From Candidatus Binatia bacterium (lineage in GTDB: Bacteria > Desulfobacterota > Binatia > UBA9968): a stretch of DNA of 56,129 nucleotides. The notes under the pieces are model-generated. The model had not been told where the DNA came from. It ran no database searches and worked only from the letters and a program-made list of their open reading frames with translations. Positions 44,998 to 53,528 of the stretch are shown one piece after another; position 1 is the stretch's first letter, and the number at the start of each line of letters is the position of its first letter. A program made the translations under genes and the position numbers. The stretch is from the NCBI GenBank assembly GCA_036504975.1, contig DASXUF010000196.1, positions 1-56,129 on the forward strand, read 5' to 3'.

Positions 44998-46728
44998 ATG
45001 AGCCTATTGCCGATCAAAGTTTTGGTGGTCGAGGATAACCCGGGAGACGCCCGCCTCTTGCGCGAAGCGCTGGCGGAGATGGCCCGGACCCGGTTCGACT
45101 GGACCCATGTCGATCGGCTGGCGGAAGCGCTCCGGCGGCTCGAAGAGGAGCGCTTCGATATCATCTTGCTCGATCTCTCGCTGCCGGACGCGCAGGGGCT
45201 CGATGCGGTCGTGTGGGCGCACGGGCAGGTCCCCCATCTGCCGATCGTGGTCTTGACCGGACTCGAGAACGAAGAGCTGGCGGTGGAGGCGCTGCGCCAG
45301 GGCGCTCAGGATTACCTGGTCAAAGGGAAGGTGGACGGCAATCTTTTGTCGCGTTCGATACGCTACGCCATCGAAAGAAAACGGGCCGAAGAGCAAATTC
45401 AAGAGAGTCTCCGCCGTCTCCGGGCGCTGAGAGAGATCGAACGGGCCACCACCTCGACGCTCGATCTCCACCGGGTGCTGGATGTTTTGCTGCAAAAAAT
45501 CGATCTCCTTCTGCCTTACGCCGCGACCACCGTCAGGCTGTTCAATACGGCGACCGGCCTGCTGGAACCGATCGCCTGCCGCAACCTTTCAGAAAATGAA
45601 TGGAAGTCGGAGCCGGGACGGCGCGGCCGCGGCATTCCCAACGTCGTTTTCGAAAACAAGGCGCCCTGGACGGTGCGCGATCTGCAAGTCGAGCCGCGCG
45701 TGCGCGACCCGGAATTTTTCCGCCGGCATGGATTGGTCTCTTACCTGGGACTCCCGCTGATCGCCAAAGACGAGGTCCTGGGAGTGCTTTCGTTCTACAC
45801 CAAACAGGAGCATTCGTTCGGCGACGAAGAGGTCGAGTTTCTTTCCACGCTCGCCGATCAGGCGGCGATCGCGATTCAGAATTCCCAGCTCTACGAAGAG
45901 ATCCGGGCGTCGCGCGACGCGCTCGAGCGGGCCAATCAGGTCAAAGAGGAATTTTTGAGCGTCATGTCGCACGAGCTGAGGACGCCTCTGAACGCGATCC
46001 TGGGCTATACCGAGATGGTCAAAGAAGGATTGCAGGGCGAGATCAATCCCGAGCAGGAGAGATCCTTGGAAAAAGTGGTCCGGCGCACCCGGGAGCTGCT
46101 CACCATGATCAACGGCATCCTGCAAGTCACTTCGATGAAAGCGCCGGCGATCAAAGCCGAGAGACGGGAATTCGATCTCGCGAGCTTCCTCGACGAGGTC
46201 AGGTCGGGGTACGAGTTTCCCTCGGACAAGGAAATCCGCTTTCATTGGGATTACGGGGATCTGCCGGTGATCGAGAGCGACCCGGAGAAGCTCAAACATA
46301 TCCTCCAGAACCTCATCAACAACGCCGTCAAGTTTACCGACAAGGGAGAGGTGACCGTATCGGTGCGGGTTCAAGAAGGCGACAGGCGAGAGGCAACAGG
46401 CAAAAACAAAGATGGAGAAGGACCGCTTTGGCCTCACGCCTTTGTGGAGTTTACGGTGACGGATACGGGGATCGGAATTTCCGAGGAGATGTTGCCGGTG
46501 ATCTTCGAGAAGTTCCGCCAGGTGGACGGCTCGGAGACCCGAACCTACGGCGGCGTAGGTCTCGGCCTCTATATCGTGAAGCAGTTCACCGAGCAGCTCG
46601 GCGGCAAGATCGAGGTCGAAAGCGCGCCCGGCAGCGGCTCGAGGTTTATCGTGACCATACCGAGCATCTCCCGAAGATCAGTAAGCAGTAAAAAGAACTC
46701 AATAAGCGGCAACCCGTTGATCGGCTGA
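44998..46728 (+). CDS. Receiver-GAF-histidine kinase hybrid
   Basis: 576 residues. N-terminal receiver (1-125; LVVEDNPGDARLLREALAEM, IILLDLSLPDAQG), GAF (about 150-310), HisKA with His325 in FLSVMSHELRTPLNAILG, HATPase with HILQNLINNAVKFTDKGE, TDTGIGISEEML and GGVGLGLYIVKQFTEQLGG. Residues about 459-475 (EGDRREATGKNKDGEGP) interrupt the HATPase between two strands and are coded by a GGCGACAGGCGAGAGGCAAC repeat. The C-terminal 20 residues are coded by a second repeat (CAGTAAGCAGTAAAAAG). The receiver at the N-terminus suggests it is controlled by an upstream kinase of the same cluster. Confidence 0.92.
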   Translation: MSLLPIKVLVVEDNPGDARLLREALAEMARTRFDWTHVDRLAEALRRLEEERFDIILLDLSLPDAQGLDAVVWAHGQVPHLPIVVLTGLENEELAVEALRQGAQDYLVKGKVDGNLLSRSIRYAIERKRAEEQIQESLRRLRALREIERATTSTLDLHRVLDVLLQKIDLLLPYAATTVRLFNTATGLLEPIACRNLSENEWKSEPGRRGRGIPNVVFENKAPWTVRDLQVEPRVRDPEFFRRHGLVSYLGLPLIAKDEVLGVLSFYTKQEHSFGDEEVEFLSTLADQAAIAIQNSQLYEEIRASRDALERANQVKEEFLSVMSHELRTPLNAILGYTEMVKEGLQGEINPEQERSLEKVVRRTRELLTMINGILQVTSMKAPAIKAERREFDLASFLDEVRSGYEFPSDKEIRFHWDYGDLPVIESDPEKLKHILQNLINNAVKFTDKGEVTVSVRVQEGDRREATGKNKDGEGPLWPHAFVEFTVTDTGIGISEEMLPVIFEKFRQVDGSETRTYGGVGLGLYIVKQFTEQLGGKIEVESAPGSGSRFIVTIPSISRRSVSSKKNSISGNPLIG

Positions 46729-46753
46729 TATCCGCTTTCTTATCTGCTTACTG
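46679..46753. terminator. Inverted repeat at a convergent gene end (bidirectional terminator candidate)
   Basis: CAGTAAGCAG (46679-46688) pairs perfectly with CTGCTTACTG (46744-46753), with inner pairing ATAAGCGG against CCGCTTTCTTAT. It spans the stop of the hybrid kinase and lies 18 bases from the stop of the convergent decarboxylase gene. The left arm is translated as the kinase tail. No T run follows the stem. Confidence 0.5.
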
Positions 46754-46770
46754 CCGACCGGCGTACCGGT

Positions 46771-48321
46771 TTACACCGGCATCACGTCGTGTTTTTTTCT
46801 CGGCCGCTCTTCTTTCTTCGAGCGTAAAATTTCTAGGGATTGGATCAGGCGCCGCCGGGTTTCGGCCGGCCGCATCACGGCGTGAGCGAACTGCTTCGCC
46901 AGCGCCTCGAATGGACCGCTGAATCGCTCGCCGTACTCCGCCAGCTTTTCGCGCCGCGTCTTTTCCGGGTCGGGCGACTGCTCGATCTCTTTCTTGTAAA
47001 GGACGTTTACCGCTCCGCCGCCGCCCATCACCGCCAGCTCCACTCCGGGCCAGACGAGCAACTGGTCGGCGCCCATCTCGCGCGTGCACATCGCCTGCTT
47101 CGCGCCGCCGTAGCCTTTGCGCAGCACGACGGTGATCTTGGGCACGGTTGCCTCGGCATAGGCGTAGAGCAGCTTCGCGCCGTGGCGGATGATGCCTTTC
47201 TCTTCCTGCTGTTTGCCGGGGAAAAAGCCCGGCACATCCATCAGCGTGACGACGGGAATGTTGAACGCGTCGCAGAAGCGGATGAAGCGCGCGCCTTTGT
47301 CCGAGGCGTCCACGTCGAGGCTGCCGGCCAAAAACATCGGCTGGTTGGCGACGAAGCCGACCGGATGGCCGTCGAGACGGCCCAAGCCGATCACGAGATT
47401 GCGCGCGAACTTCCCCTTGAGCTCGAGAAAGTTGCCGTCATCGACAATCGCTTTGATGACCTGAAGGATGTTGTAAGCCCGCCGCATGTCATCGGGGACG
47501 ATTTTTTCCAGCGTGTCGAGGGCGCGCGCCGGGTCGTCCGTGGTTTCCTTGCGCGGCGGGGCCGATTCAAAGTTCAACGGCAAGAAACCGAGCAGCCGCC
47601 GGATCAGCGCGAGGCATTCTTCGTCGTTCTTGGCGACGAGATCCGTCACGCCGGAAACTTCGGAATGAATCTTCGCCCCGCCCAACTCCTCCATCGTGAC
47701 GATCTCGCCGAGAACCTCCTTGATCACCGCCGGTCCGGTGATGAACATCTGGCTCGTGTTCTGGACCATGAGGACAAAATCGGTCAGCGCCGGAGAGTAG
47801 GAGCCGACGCCGATGCACGGGCCCATGATCGCGGAGATCTGCGGGATCGAGCCGGATGAGATGCTGTTCTCGAAGAAAATTTTTCCGATCGACGCGGTGA
47901 CGGAAAGCCCTTCTTGAATGCGCGCGCCGGCCGAGTCGTTGAGGCCGATCACCGGCACGCCGAGCTTCCGAGCCGTCTGGATCGCATAGGCGATTTTTTC
48001 CGCATGGGCGCTGCCGACGGAGCCGGCGAGGATCGCTCGGTCCTGGGAATAAACGTAGACCGACCGCCCGTCCACTTTGCCGAAACCCATGACGACGCCG
48101 TCGGATGGAGTCTTTTTCTCCGCCATGCCGAAGTCCGCGCATGGCGTCTCCGCCAGCATGAATTCTTCGACGAAGCTCTCCGGGTCCAGAAGCTTGTCGA
48201 TGCGCTCGCGGGCGGTCAGCTTCCCCTCCGCGTGTTGCTTGGCGGCGGCTTTGGGATCGGCGTCGCGCGCCTTCTGCTCCAAAGCGGCGAGCTTCTTTTC
48301 TAGTTCCTCTTTGGTTGGCAT
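46771..48321 (-). CDS. mmdA: Methylmalonyl-CoA decarboxylase-type carboxyltransferase (alpha) subunit
   Basis: 516 residues from ATG 48321, close to the length of MmdA proteins; the frame extends upstream to 48561 but lacks support. EGKLTARERIDKLLDPESF, IGLNDSAGARIQEGL, GPCIGVGSYSPALTDFVLMV and LMDVPGFFPGKQQEEKGI are acyl-CoA carboxyltransferase blocks. It moves CO2 from an acyl-CoA to biotin on the carrier subunit. The partner genes (beta, small membrane, biotin carrier) are directly upstream, so the complex is a sodium-pump decarboxylase. Methylmalonyl-CoA is the likely substrate; glutaconyl-CoA is less likely on length. Confidence 0.9.
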   Translation of the reverse strand: MPTKEELEKKLAALEQKARDADPKAAAKQHAEGKLTARERIDKLLDPESFVEEFMLAETPCADFGMAEKKTPSDGVVMGFGKVDGRSVYVYSQDRAILAGSVGSAHAEKIAYAIQTARKLGVPVIGLNDSAGARIQEGLSVTASIGKIFFENSISSGSIPQISAIMGPCIGVGSYSPALTDFVLMVQNTSQMFITGPAVIKEVLGEIVTMEELGGAKIHSEVSGVTDLVAKNDEECLALIRRLLGFLPLNFESAPPRKETTDDPARALDTLEKIVPDDMRRAYNILQVIKAIVDDGNFLELKGKFARNLVIGLGRLDGHPVGFVANQPMFLAGSLDVDASDKGARFIRFCDAFNIPVVTLMDVPGFFPGKQQEEKGIIRHGAKLLYAYAEATVPKITVVLRKGYGGAKQAMCTREMGADQLLVWPGVELAVMGGGGAVNVLYKKEIEQSPDPEKTRREKLAEYGERFSGPFEALAKQFAHAVMRPAETRRRLIQSLEILRSKKEERPRKKHDVMPV

Positions 48322-48335
48322 AGCGTAAAAAGTTT

Positions 48336-49487
48336 CTATCCCCCTACGATGCCCATGCCTTGGAGCACGGAGAGCATGACCGCCGCTGCGATCACGGAGC
48401 CGATCTGTCCGCCCGCGTTGGCGCTCATGGCGTGCATGAGGAGATAGTTTTTCTTGTTGTATTTTTGCCCTTCCACCTGCACGACGCGGGCCGACATCGG
48501 GAACGCCGAGATGCCGGCGGCGCCGATCAATGGATTGATCTTGCCGCCGGAAAGGACGCACATGAGCTTTCCAAAGAGCACGCCGACGGCGGTGTCCAGA
48601 CTGATGGCGACAAAACCGAGGGCCAGGACCAGAAGAGTCTGAGCGCGCAGGAATTTATCGGCCTCCATCGTCGCGCCGATGCACAGTCCCAAAAGCAGCG
48701 TAACGATATTGGCGATCTCGTTTTCCGCGGCGTGTTTCAGCCGCTCGACGACGCCGCTTTCCTTCATCAGGTTTCCCAGCATAACGGTGCCGATCAACGG
48801 CGTGCCTTTGGGGGCGAGCAGCGAAGCGAAAATCGTCACGACGATCGGGAAGAGGATCTTGGTCGTTTTCGACACCGGTTGCTTGACGACGCCCATGACG
48901 ATCTTGCGTTCCTTGTCGGTCGTGAGCGCGCGCATGATCGGCGGCTGAATTAACGGCACCAACGACATGTAAGAATAGGCCGCCACGGAAACCGCGCCGA
49001 GCATATGCGGCGCGAACTTCGAACTCACATAAATGGCCGTCGGCCCGTCGCAGGCGCCGATGATCGCGACGGCGACGGCGTCGAGCTTGTCGAATCCAAG
49101 GGCAAGGGCGAGGAGTAAAGTGAGAAAAATCCCGAACTGCCCGGCCGCGCCGAGCAGGATGATCTTGGGATTCTCCAGAAGCGGCTGGAAGTCCGTCATG
49201 GCGCCGATGCCGACGAAGATCAGCAGAGGGAAAACTTCGGTCAGCACTCCGGCGTCGTAAAAGAAGCGGAGGAATCCTTCCTTCCCCATCATGTCGGCGA
49301 GCGGTATGTTGACCAGGATGGCGCCGAAACCGATGGGAACCAGAAGGAGCGGCTCGTAGCCTTTTTTGATGCCGAGATAGAGGAGCAGCAGAGCAATCAG
49401 GACCATGACGACATGGCCCAGACCGAGATTGGCGACGCCAAGGAAGAGGCCTTGCAGGCCGGAAAGAAGCGCGGATTCCATTTGCAA
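48336..49487 (-). CDS. mmdB: Na+-translocating decarboxylase beta subunit
   Basis: 383 residues with about ten helices. PLADMMGKEGFLRFFYDAGV, DFQPLLENPKIILLGAAGQF, IIGACDGPTAIYVSSKFAP and AAGISAFPMSARVVQVEGQK are the conserved blocks with the ion-binding Asp (GACDGPT) of OadB/MmdB. It decarboxylates carboxybiotin and pumps Na+ outwards. Spaced 4 bases from the small subunit gene and 14 from mmdA. Confidence 0.95.
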   Translation of the reverse strand: MQMESALLSGLQGLFLGVANLGLGHVVMVLIALLLLYLGIKKGYEPLLLVPIGFGAILVNIPLADMMGKEGFLRFFYDAGVLTEVFPLLIFVGIGAMTDFQPLLENPKIILLGAAGQFGIFLTLLLALALGFDKLDAVAVAIIGACDGPTAIYVSSKFAPHMLGAVSVAAYSYMSLVPLIQPPIMRALTTDKERKIVMGVVKQPVSKTTKILFPIVVTIFASLLAPKGTPLIGTVMLGNLMKESGVVERLKHAAENEIANIVTLLLGLCIGATMEADKFLRAQTLLVLALGFVAISLDTAVGVLFGKLMCVLSGGKINPLIGAAGISAFPMSARVVQVEGQKYNKKNYLLMHAMSANAGGQIGSVIAAAVMLSVLQGMGIVGG

Positions 49488-49491
49488 TCAA

Positions 49492-49638
49492 TTAACCTTT
49501 CTTGGCAGTCGAATCTTCGGGTTGATAGGGGAAGATTTTTTTAAGCAAAAGGATGAGCAGACTTAAAATCCACAACACCAGCATGGTCCCGGCCATGCCG
49601 ATCAGCGCCAAGGTCCAACCGAACGTCCACGTGTCCAT
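49492..49638 (-). CDS. mmdD: Na+-pump decarboxylase small membrane subunit (OadG/MmdD-like)
   Basis: 48 residues from ATG 49638. One helix (FGWTLALIGMAGTMLVLWIL, SLLILLLKKIF) then a short charged tail. OadG-type subunits have this size and layout and link the carboxyltransferase to the membrane part. The 63-codon form uses an upstream start without a ribosome site. Placed between the biotin carrier and beta genes, as expected. Confidence 0.75.
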   Translation of the reverse strand: MDTWTFGWTLALIGMAGTMLVLWILSLLILLLKKIFPYQPEDSTAKKG

Positions 49639-49648
49639 AAAAACTAAT

Positions 49649-49864
49649 TTATTCGATGACGGCGAGATCTTGCTCGGCTTCAACGGCTTGGCCGGGGGAT
49701 ACCTTGATTTCCTTCACCGTACCGGCCGCCGGCGCCACCACCGGGATCTCCATCTTCATCGCTTCGAGAACGACGACCACCTCGTCCTCTTCGACGCGCT
49801 CGCCGACTTTTTTTTCGATCTTGAGAACCTTGCCCACCATGGGCGCGGTGACGGATGTCGCCAA
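49649..49864 (-). CDS. mmdC: Biotin carrier subunit
   Basis: 71 residues. VVVVLEAMKMEIPVVAPAAG has the EAMKM biotinylation site with Lys as acceptor, near the middle of a single biotinyl domain. The long Ala/Pro linker common in MmdC is missing. TTG start with AAGGAGG 6 bases upstream. First gene of the four-gene operon; an inverted repeat lies just upstream. Confidence 0.93.
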   Translation of the reverse strand: MATSVTAPMVGKVLKIEKKVGERVEEDEVVVVLEAMKMEIPVVAPAAGTVKEIKVSPGQAVEAEQDLAVIE

Positions 49865-49885
49865 GTTTCGCCTCCTTAAAAAATA

Positions 49886-49960
49886 GTTTCGAGTTTCAAG
49901 TTTTGGAGTTTCGAGATTTTAAACCCGAGACTCGAAACCCGAAACAAGAAACGGATTTTT
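49886..49960. repeat. TTTCGAG-type low-complexity inverted repeat
   Basis: TTTCGAGTTTCAAGTTTTGG and AGTTTCGAGATTTTAAACCC are followed by their inverse words CGAGACTCGAAACCCGAAAC. It lies upstream of the decarboxylase operon and in the divergent spacer to the bicupin gene. It contains no ORF. Might form a cruciform or carry a transcription signal. Confidence 0.5.
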
Positions 49961-50073
49961 AGATGCCATTTAGTAGAGTTTCTCGCCCGTTGTCAATATG
50001 AGCCGGTTTTGTTCGGTTGATTTTAGCGGGCTTATGCTATAAGAGCGGATACAAGAAACCGGAGGTAAACTCG

Positions 50074-51165
50074 ATGGCGAAGGCCGCAGCTCAGGTTGAA
50101 AACGTGATGGACAACATCCCCTATTACGACAAATGGCAGCAGGGAGAAGGTATCCCCATCAGCAAAACTTTTTTTGCCCAGGATTTGAGGAAGGTCCCGG
50201 TAGCGCACTGGGAAAGAATTGGAGGAGAGGGCGCGTTCATCAACATGGAAGGGGCGGAAGGCGCGACCGGCGCTTACGTCTGCGAGATTCCCGCGGGAAA
50301 AAGCCTGAAGCCGCAGCGGCAAATCTACGAAGAGATGATTTACGTTCTCAAGGGCCGCGGCGCGACGGCGATCTGGAACGACAAAGGCGCGAAGCAAACC
50401 TTCGAGTGGCAGGAGGGCAGCCTCTTCGCCTTGCCGCTGAACGCCTGGCACCAGCATTTCAACGGACAGGGAAACGAAACGGCGCGATTTTTCTCCGTCA
50501 ACAGCATGCCGATCGTTTTCAACCTGTTCCACAACGCGGACTTTATCTTCAACGTGCCCTACGACTTCACCGACCGCTTCGACGGCGAGCCGGAATACTT
50601 CAGCGGCAAGGGGAAAGCCCATCCCGGCCGCATCTGGGACACCAACTTCATCGCCGACGCGCGTAACTTTAAACTGGAAGAGTGGAAGGAGCGCGGCGGC
50701 GGCGGGACCAACGTCATGCTCGAGATGGCCAACGGCTCGATGGCCGCCCACATCTCGGAATTCCCGATCGGCACCTACAAGAAAGCCCACCGCCACGGTC
50801 CGGGCTTCAACGTCATCATCATCAAGGGAAAAGGTTTCTCGCTTTTCTGGCGCCAAGGCGAGCCGATTAAGCGCTATGATTGGCAGGACGGCAGCGTTTT
50901 CACGCCACCGCCGATGATGTGGCACCAGCACTTCAACACCGGAGCCACTCCGGCGCGCTATCTTCCGCCGCGCCTCGGCGGAATCAAATATAGCCTCGGC
51001 GAACAGTTCGGCGACGTCACCAAAGTCGATAAGGACGTCAAAGCCGGCGGCAACCAGATCGAATATTACGACGAGGACCCGTCGATCCGGAAGATGTTCG
51101 AAGAAGAGTTGGCGAAGTCCGGCACCACGTCGCGGATGAATCCGGATTTTTACAAGAAAAAGTAA
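50074..51165 (+). CDS. Two-domain cupin protein
   Basis: 363 residues from ATG 50074, with GGAGG about 8 bases upstream; the frame before it (to 50017) is not used. Two cupin halves: about 60-180 with IYEEMIYVLKGRGATAIWND and PLNAWHQHFNGQGN, and about 220-330 with KKAHRHGPGFNVIIIKGKGF and PPPMMWHQHFNTGA. His clusters in both halves fit metal sites. It resembles gentisate-type or ethanolamine-type bicupins, but the size and text are not specific. Divergent from the decarboxylase operon. Confidence 0.82.
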   Translation: MAKAAAQVENVMDNIPYYDKWQQGEGIPISKTFFAQDLRKVPVAHWERIGGEGAFINMEGAEGATGAYVCEIPAGKSLKPQRQIYEEMIYVLKGRGATAIWNDKGAKQTFEWQEGSLFALPLNAWHQHFNGQGNETARFFSVNSMPIVFNLFHNADFIFNVPYDFTDRFDGEPEYFSGKGKAHPGRIWDTNFIADARNFKLEEWKERGGGGTNVMLEMANGSMAAHISEFPIGTYKKAHRHGPGFNVIIIKGKGFSLFWRQGEPIKRYDWQDGSVFTPPPMMWHQHFNTGATPARYLPPRLGGIKYSLGEQFGDVTKVDKDVKAGGNQIEYYDEDPSIRKMFEEELAKSGTTSRMNPDFYKKK

Positions 51166-51272
51166 GCGCGAAACATTTTCACGTTCCCAAAAAACGTGAT
51201 CCCGTCATTTTCCTTCCGGCTGAACCTTTTCGGTCCGCCCGTTCGGCCCTTCCATAGATACGGGCTCAATTG

Positions 51273-51851
51273 ATGGCCGCTCTAATCGTCGCGTTCGCCT
51301 ATCTCCTGGGTTCCGTGCCGACGGGTTTCTTGCTGGGATATCTCGCCGGCGTCGATGTGCGGATCTCCGGCAGTGGCAACGTCGGCGCCACGAACGTCGC
51401 CCGGGTCGCGGGCAAATGGCTCGGGCTTCTAACCTTATTGGGCGATACGGCCAAAGGCTTCGTGCCGGTTTTTATTGCGCTGCAAATGGGATTCGACGCG
51501 GCGGTCGCCGGCTGGGCGGCGCTCGCCGCTTTCCTGGGTCATCTCTATCCGGTTTTTCTGAAATTTCGTGGCGGAAAGGGCGTGGCGACGGCTTTGGGAG
51601 CCTTGCTGGCCGTCGCTCCTGCGGCCATCGGAGTCCTGGCGCCGGTATTTTTGCTCGTTCTGCTGGCGACTCGAATCGTTTCGCTGGCTTCTATAGTCGC
51701 GGCTGGGACAGCGCCGGTGGCGATCTGGCTTCTGGGCTACCCGGATCCGTTGATAGGCATAACCCTGCTTATGGCGCTCTGGATCCTGTGGCGCCATCGC
51801 GACAACATTCAGCGCCTGCGCGCCGGCGCCGAGCCGAGATTCAGTCTCTAG
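51273..51851 (+). CDS. plsY: Acyl-phosphate:glycerol-3-phosphate acyltransferase
   Basis: 192 residues from ATG 51273 (a TTG sits directly before). ALIVAFAYLLGSVPTGFLLG, SGSGNVGATNVARV, FLGHLYPVFLKFRGGKGVAT and WRHRDNIQRL are the PlsY blocks with active-site residues in the loops. Five membrane helices. It makes lysophosphatidate in phospholipid synthesis. Convergent with the lipoprotein gene next to it, 24 bases between stops. Confidence 0.97.
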   Translation: MAALIVAFAYLLGSVPTGFLLGYLAGVDVRISGSGNVGATNVARVAGKWLGLLTLLGDTAKGFVPVFIALQMGFDAAVAGWAALAAFLGHLYPVFLKFRGGKGVATALGALLAVAPAAIGVLAPVFLLVLLATRIVSLASIVAAGTAPVAIWLLGYPDPLIGITLLMALWILWRHRDNIQRLRAGAEPRFSL

Positions 51852-51875
51852 TCGGTGAGGGTTTTGCCCGGACAG

Positions 51876-52220
51876 CTAATACTCGCGCTGCTGTTGCTGC
51901 TGTTTCTGTCTCTCTTGCTCTCTTTTGAGGCGTTCCGTCTCGGCCCGGTTCTGGTCGATCTGGCGTTGCTGCTCCGCCTGTTTTTGTTCCTGGCCCTGCA
52001 TTTGGTCGCCGATCAGAGCGCCCGCGGCCGTGCCGAGCACTGCGCCGACCGCCGCTCCGGTTCCCGGCGCGCCTACGGTGCTTCCAATGATGCCTCCTGC
52101 GGCGGCGCCGCCGACGGCCCCGATGACCGCGCCCTTTTCCCGGGTTGTCATGGGTGCAGAGCAGCCGAGGGTTCCGGCCAAAAGGAAAATCACTGCAATA
52201 GCGCACAACTTGTGTTTCAT
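51876..52220 (-). CDS. Glycine-zipper lipoprotein with Gln/Arg-rich coiled tail
   Basis: 114 residues. Signal peptide AIAVIFLLAGTLGC with lipobox LGC gives a lipid-anchored Cys20. Residues about 25-75 are Gly/Ala-rich with GxxxG zipper spacing (GAVIGAVGGAAAGGIIG), as in OmpA-associated or YMGG-like envelope proteins. The last 35 residues are a Gln/Glu/Arg helix (EQKQAEQQRQIDQNRAETER). AAGGAGG precedes the ATG. Probably an outer-membrane stability or stress protein. Confidence 0.82.
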   Translation of the reverse strand: MKHKLCAIAVIFLLAGTLGCSAPMTTREKGAVIGAVGGAAAGGIIGSTVGAPGTGAAVGAVLGTAAGALIGDQMQGQEQKQAEQQRQIDQNRAETERLKREQERQKQQQQQREY

Positions 52221-52420
52221 GGTTCCTCCTTACGCGCGCTTGACTGATGGAATTGGGCAATAATACCAAACCGAAATGGCGTGTTCAAGTTTTTTCGCCG
52301 GATTATCTCGTCATCGATCGCCGAGCCGGACGAAACGCAATCGTCACACTCATGGAATGCGTCTATTGACTTCGCCGACGGCCGAAGTCTAAAGTTAAAT
52401 TTGGGCGAGACGAAGGGAGA

Positions 52421-53521
52421 ATGATGGAAACAATCAGCAAAGAAACCGTGCTCGACGCGCTTAAGAAAGTCCAGGACCCCGAGCTCCATCGCGACATCGT
52501 AAGCCTCGGCATGGTGAAAAACCTCGACGTGGCCGACGGAAAAGTCAAATTCACCGTCGAGCTCACGACCCCGGCCTGCCCGCTGAGAGAGACAATCGAC
52601 GCCGATTGCAAGAAAGCGCTGGCGGCGGTGGGGATCCAGGACCTGGAAATCTCCTTCGGCGCCCAGGTGCGCGGCAGTAAGTCGGGCGCGGGGCAGACCG
52701 ATCTGTTGCCGACGGTGAAGAACGTTGTTCTGGTGGCGGCGGGAAAAGGCGGCGTGGGAAAGTCCACCGTCGCGGCAAACCTCGCCGTCGCGCTGAAGAA
52801 GCACGGCGCCACCGTGGGTCTGCTCGACGCGGACATCTACGGCCCCTCCGTGCCGATCATCATGGGCGTTAAGGACCATCCCGAGCAGATTCCCGTCAAC
52901 GGCGGCTTCAAGCTCAAGCCCCCTCTCGCGCACGGCCTGCCGGTGATGTCGATCGGATTTTTTCTCGAGCGCGATCAGGCGGTGATCTGGCGCGGTCCGA
53001 TGCTGGGAAAGGCACTGCAGCAATTGATGGCCGACGTCCTATGGGGCGCGCTCGATTATCTCATCGTCGATATGCCCCCCGGAACCGGCGACGTGCAGAT
53101 CACGTTCTCCCAGCAGCTCAAAGTCAGCGCCGCGCTGCTGGTGGCGACGCCTCAGGAGGTTGCGCTCGCCGACGTGATCCGGGCCAAGTCGATGTTCGAT
53201 AAGGTCATGATTCCCATCGTCGGCATCGTCGAGAACATGAGCTATTTTATCTGCGACGGCTGCGGCAAGAAGCACGAGATCTTTTCCCGCGGCGGGGCCG
53301 AGCGCGCGGCGGGGCGGTTCAACATCCCGTTCTTGGGGGAGATCCCGATCACGCCGACGCTGCGCGAGGGAGGCGACATGGGCGTGCCGATTCTGATACA
53401 GGAGCCGAACTCCGAGGTCAGCAAGATCTTCATGGACATCGCCGCCAAGCTGGCGGGCCAGCTCTCCGTGGTCTCGGAGGCCGCCCGGAAGGCGCAAGCG
53501 CTGAAGATCGTCACAACCTGA
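52421..53521 (+). CDS. mrp: Mrp/ApbC-type Fe-S cluster carrier ATPase
   Basis: 366 residues. N-terminal MIP18-like domain (about 5-80, DPELHRDIVSLGMVKNLDV), then the deviant Walker A AAGKGGVGKSTVAANLAVAL, DADIYGPSVPIIMG, and DYLIVDMPPGTGDVQITFSQ. The Cys pair CDGCGKKHEIFSRGG binds the bridging cluster. It delivers Fe-S clusters to apo-proteins in the cytoplasm. Two genes with Fe-S roles follow closely. Confidence 0.95.
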   Translation: MMETISKETVLDALKKVQDPELHRDIVSLGMVKNLDVADGKVKFTVELTTPACPLRETIDADCKKALAAVGIQDLEISFGAQVRGSKSGAGQTDLLPTVKNVVLVAAGKGGVGKSTVAANLAVALKKHGATVGLLDADIYGPSVPIIMGVKDHPEQIPVNGGFKLKPPLAHGLPVMSIGFFLERDQAVIWRGPMLGKALQQLMADVLWGALDYLIVDMPPGTGDVQITFSQQLKVSAALLVATPQEVALADVIRAKSMFDKVMIPIVGIVENMSYFICDGCGKKHEIFSRGGAERAAGRFNIPFLGEIPITPTLREGGDMGVPILIQEPNSEVSKIFMDIAAKLAGQLSVVSEAARKAQALKIVTT

Positions 53522-53528
53522 GGACATC

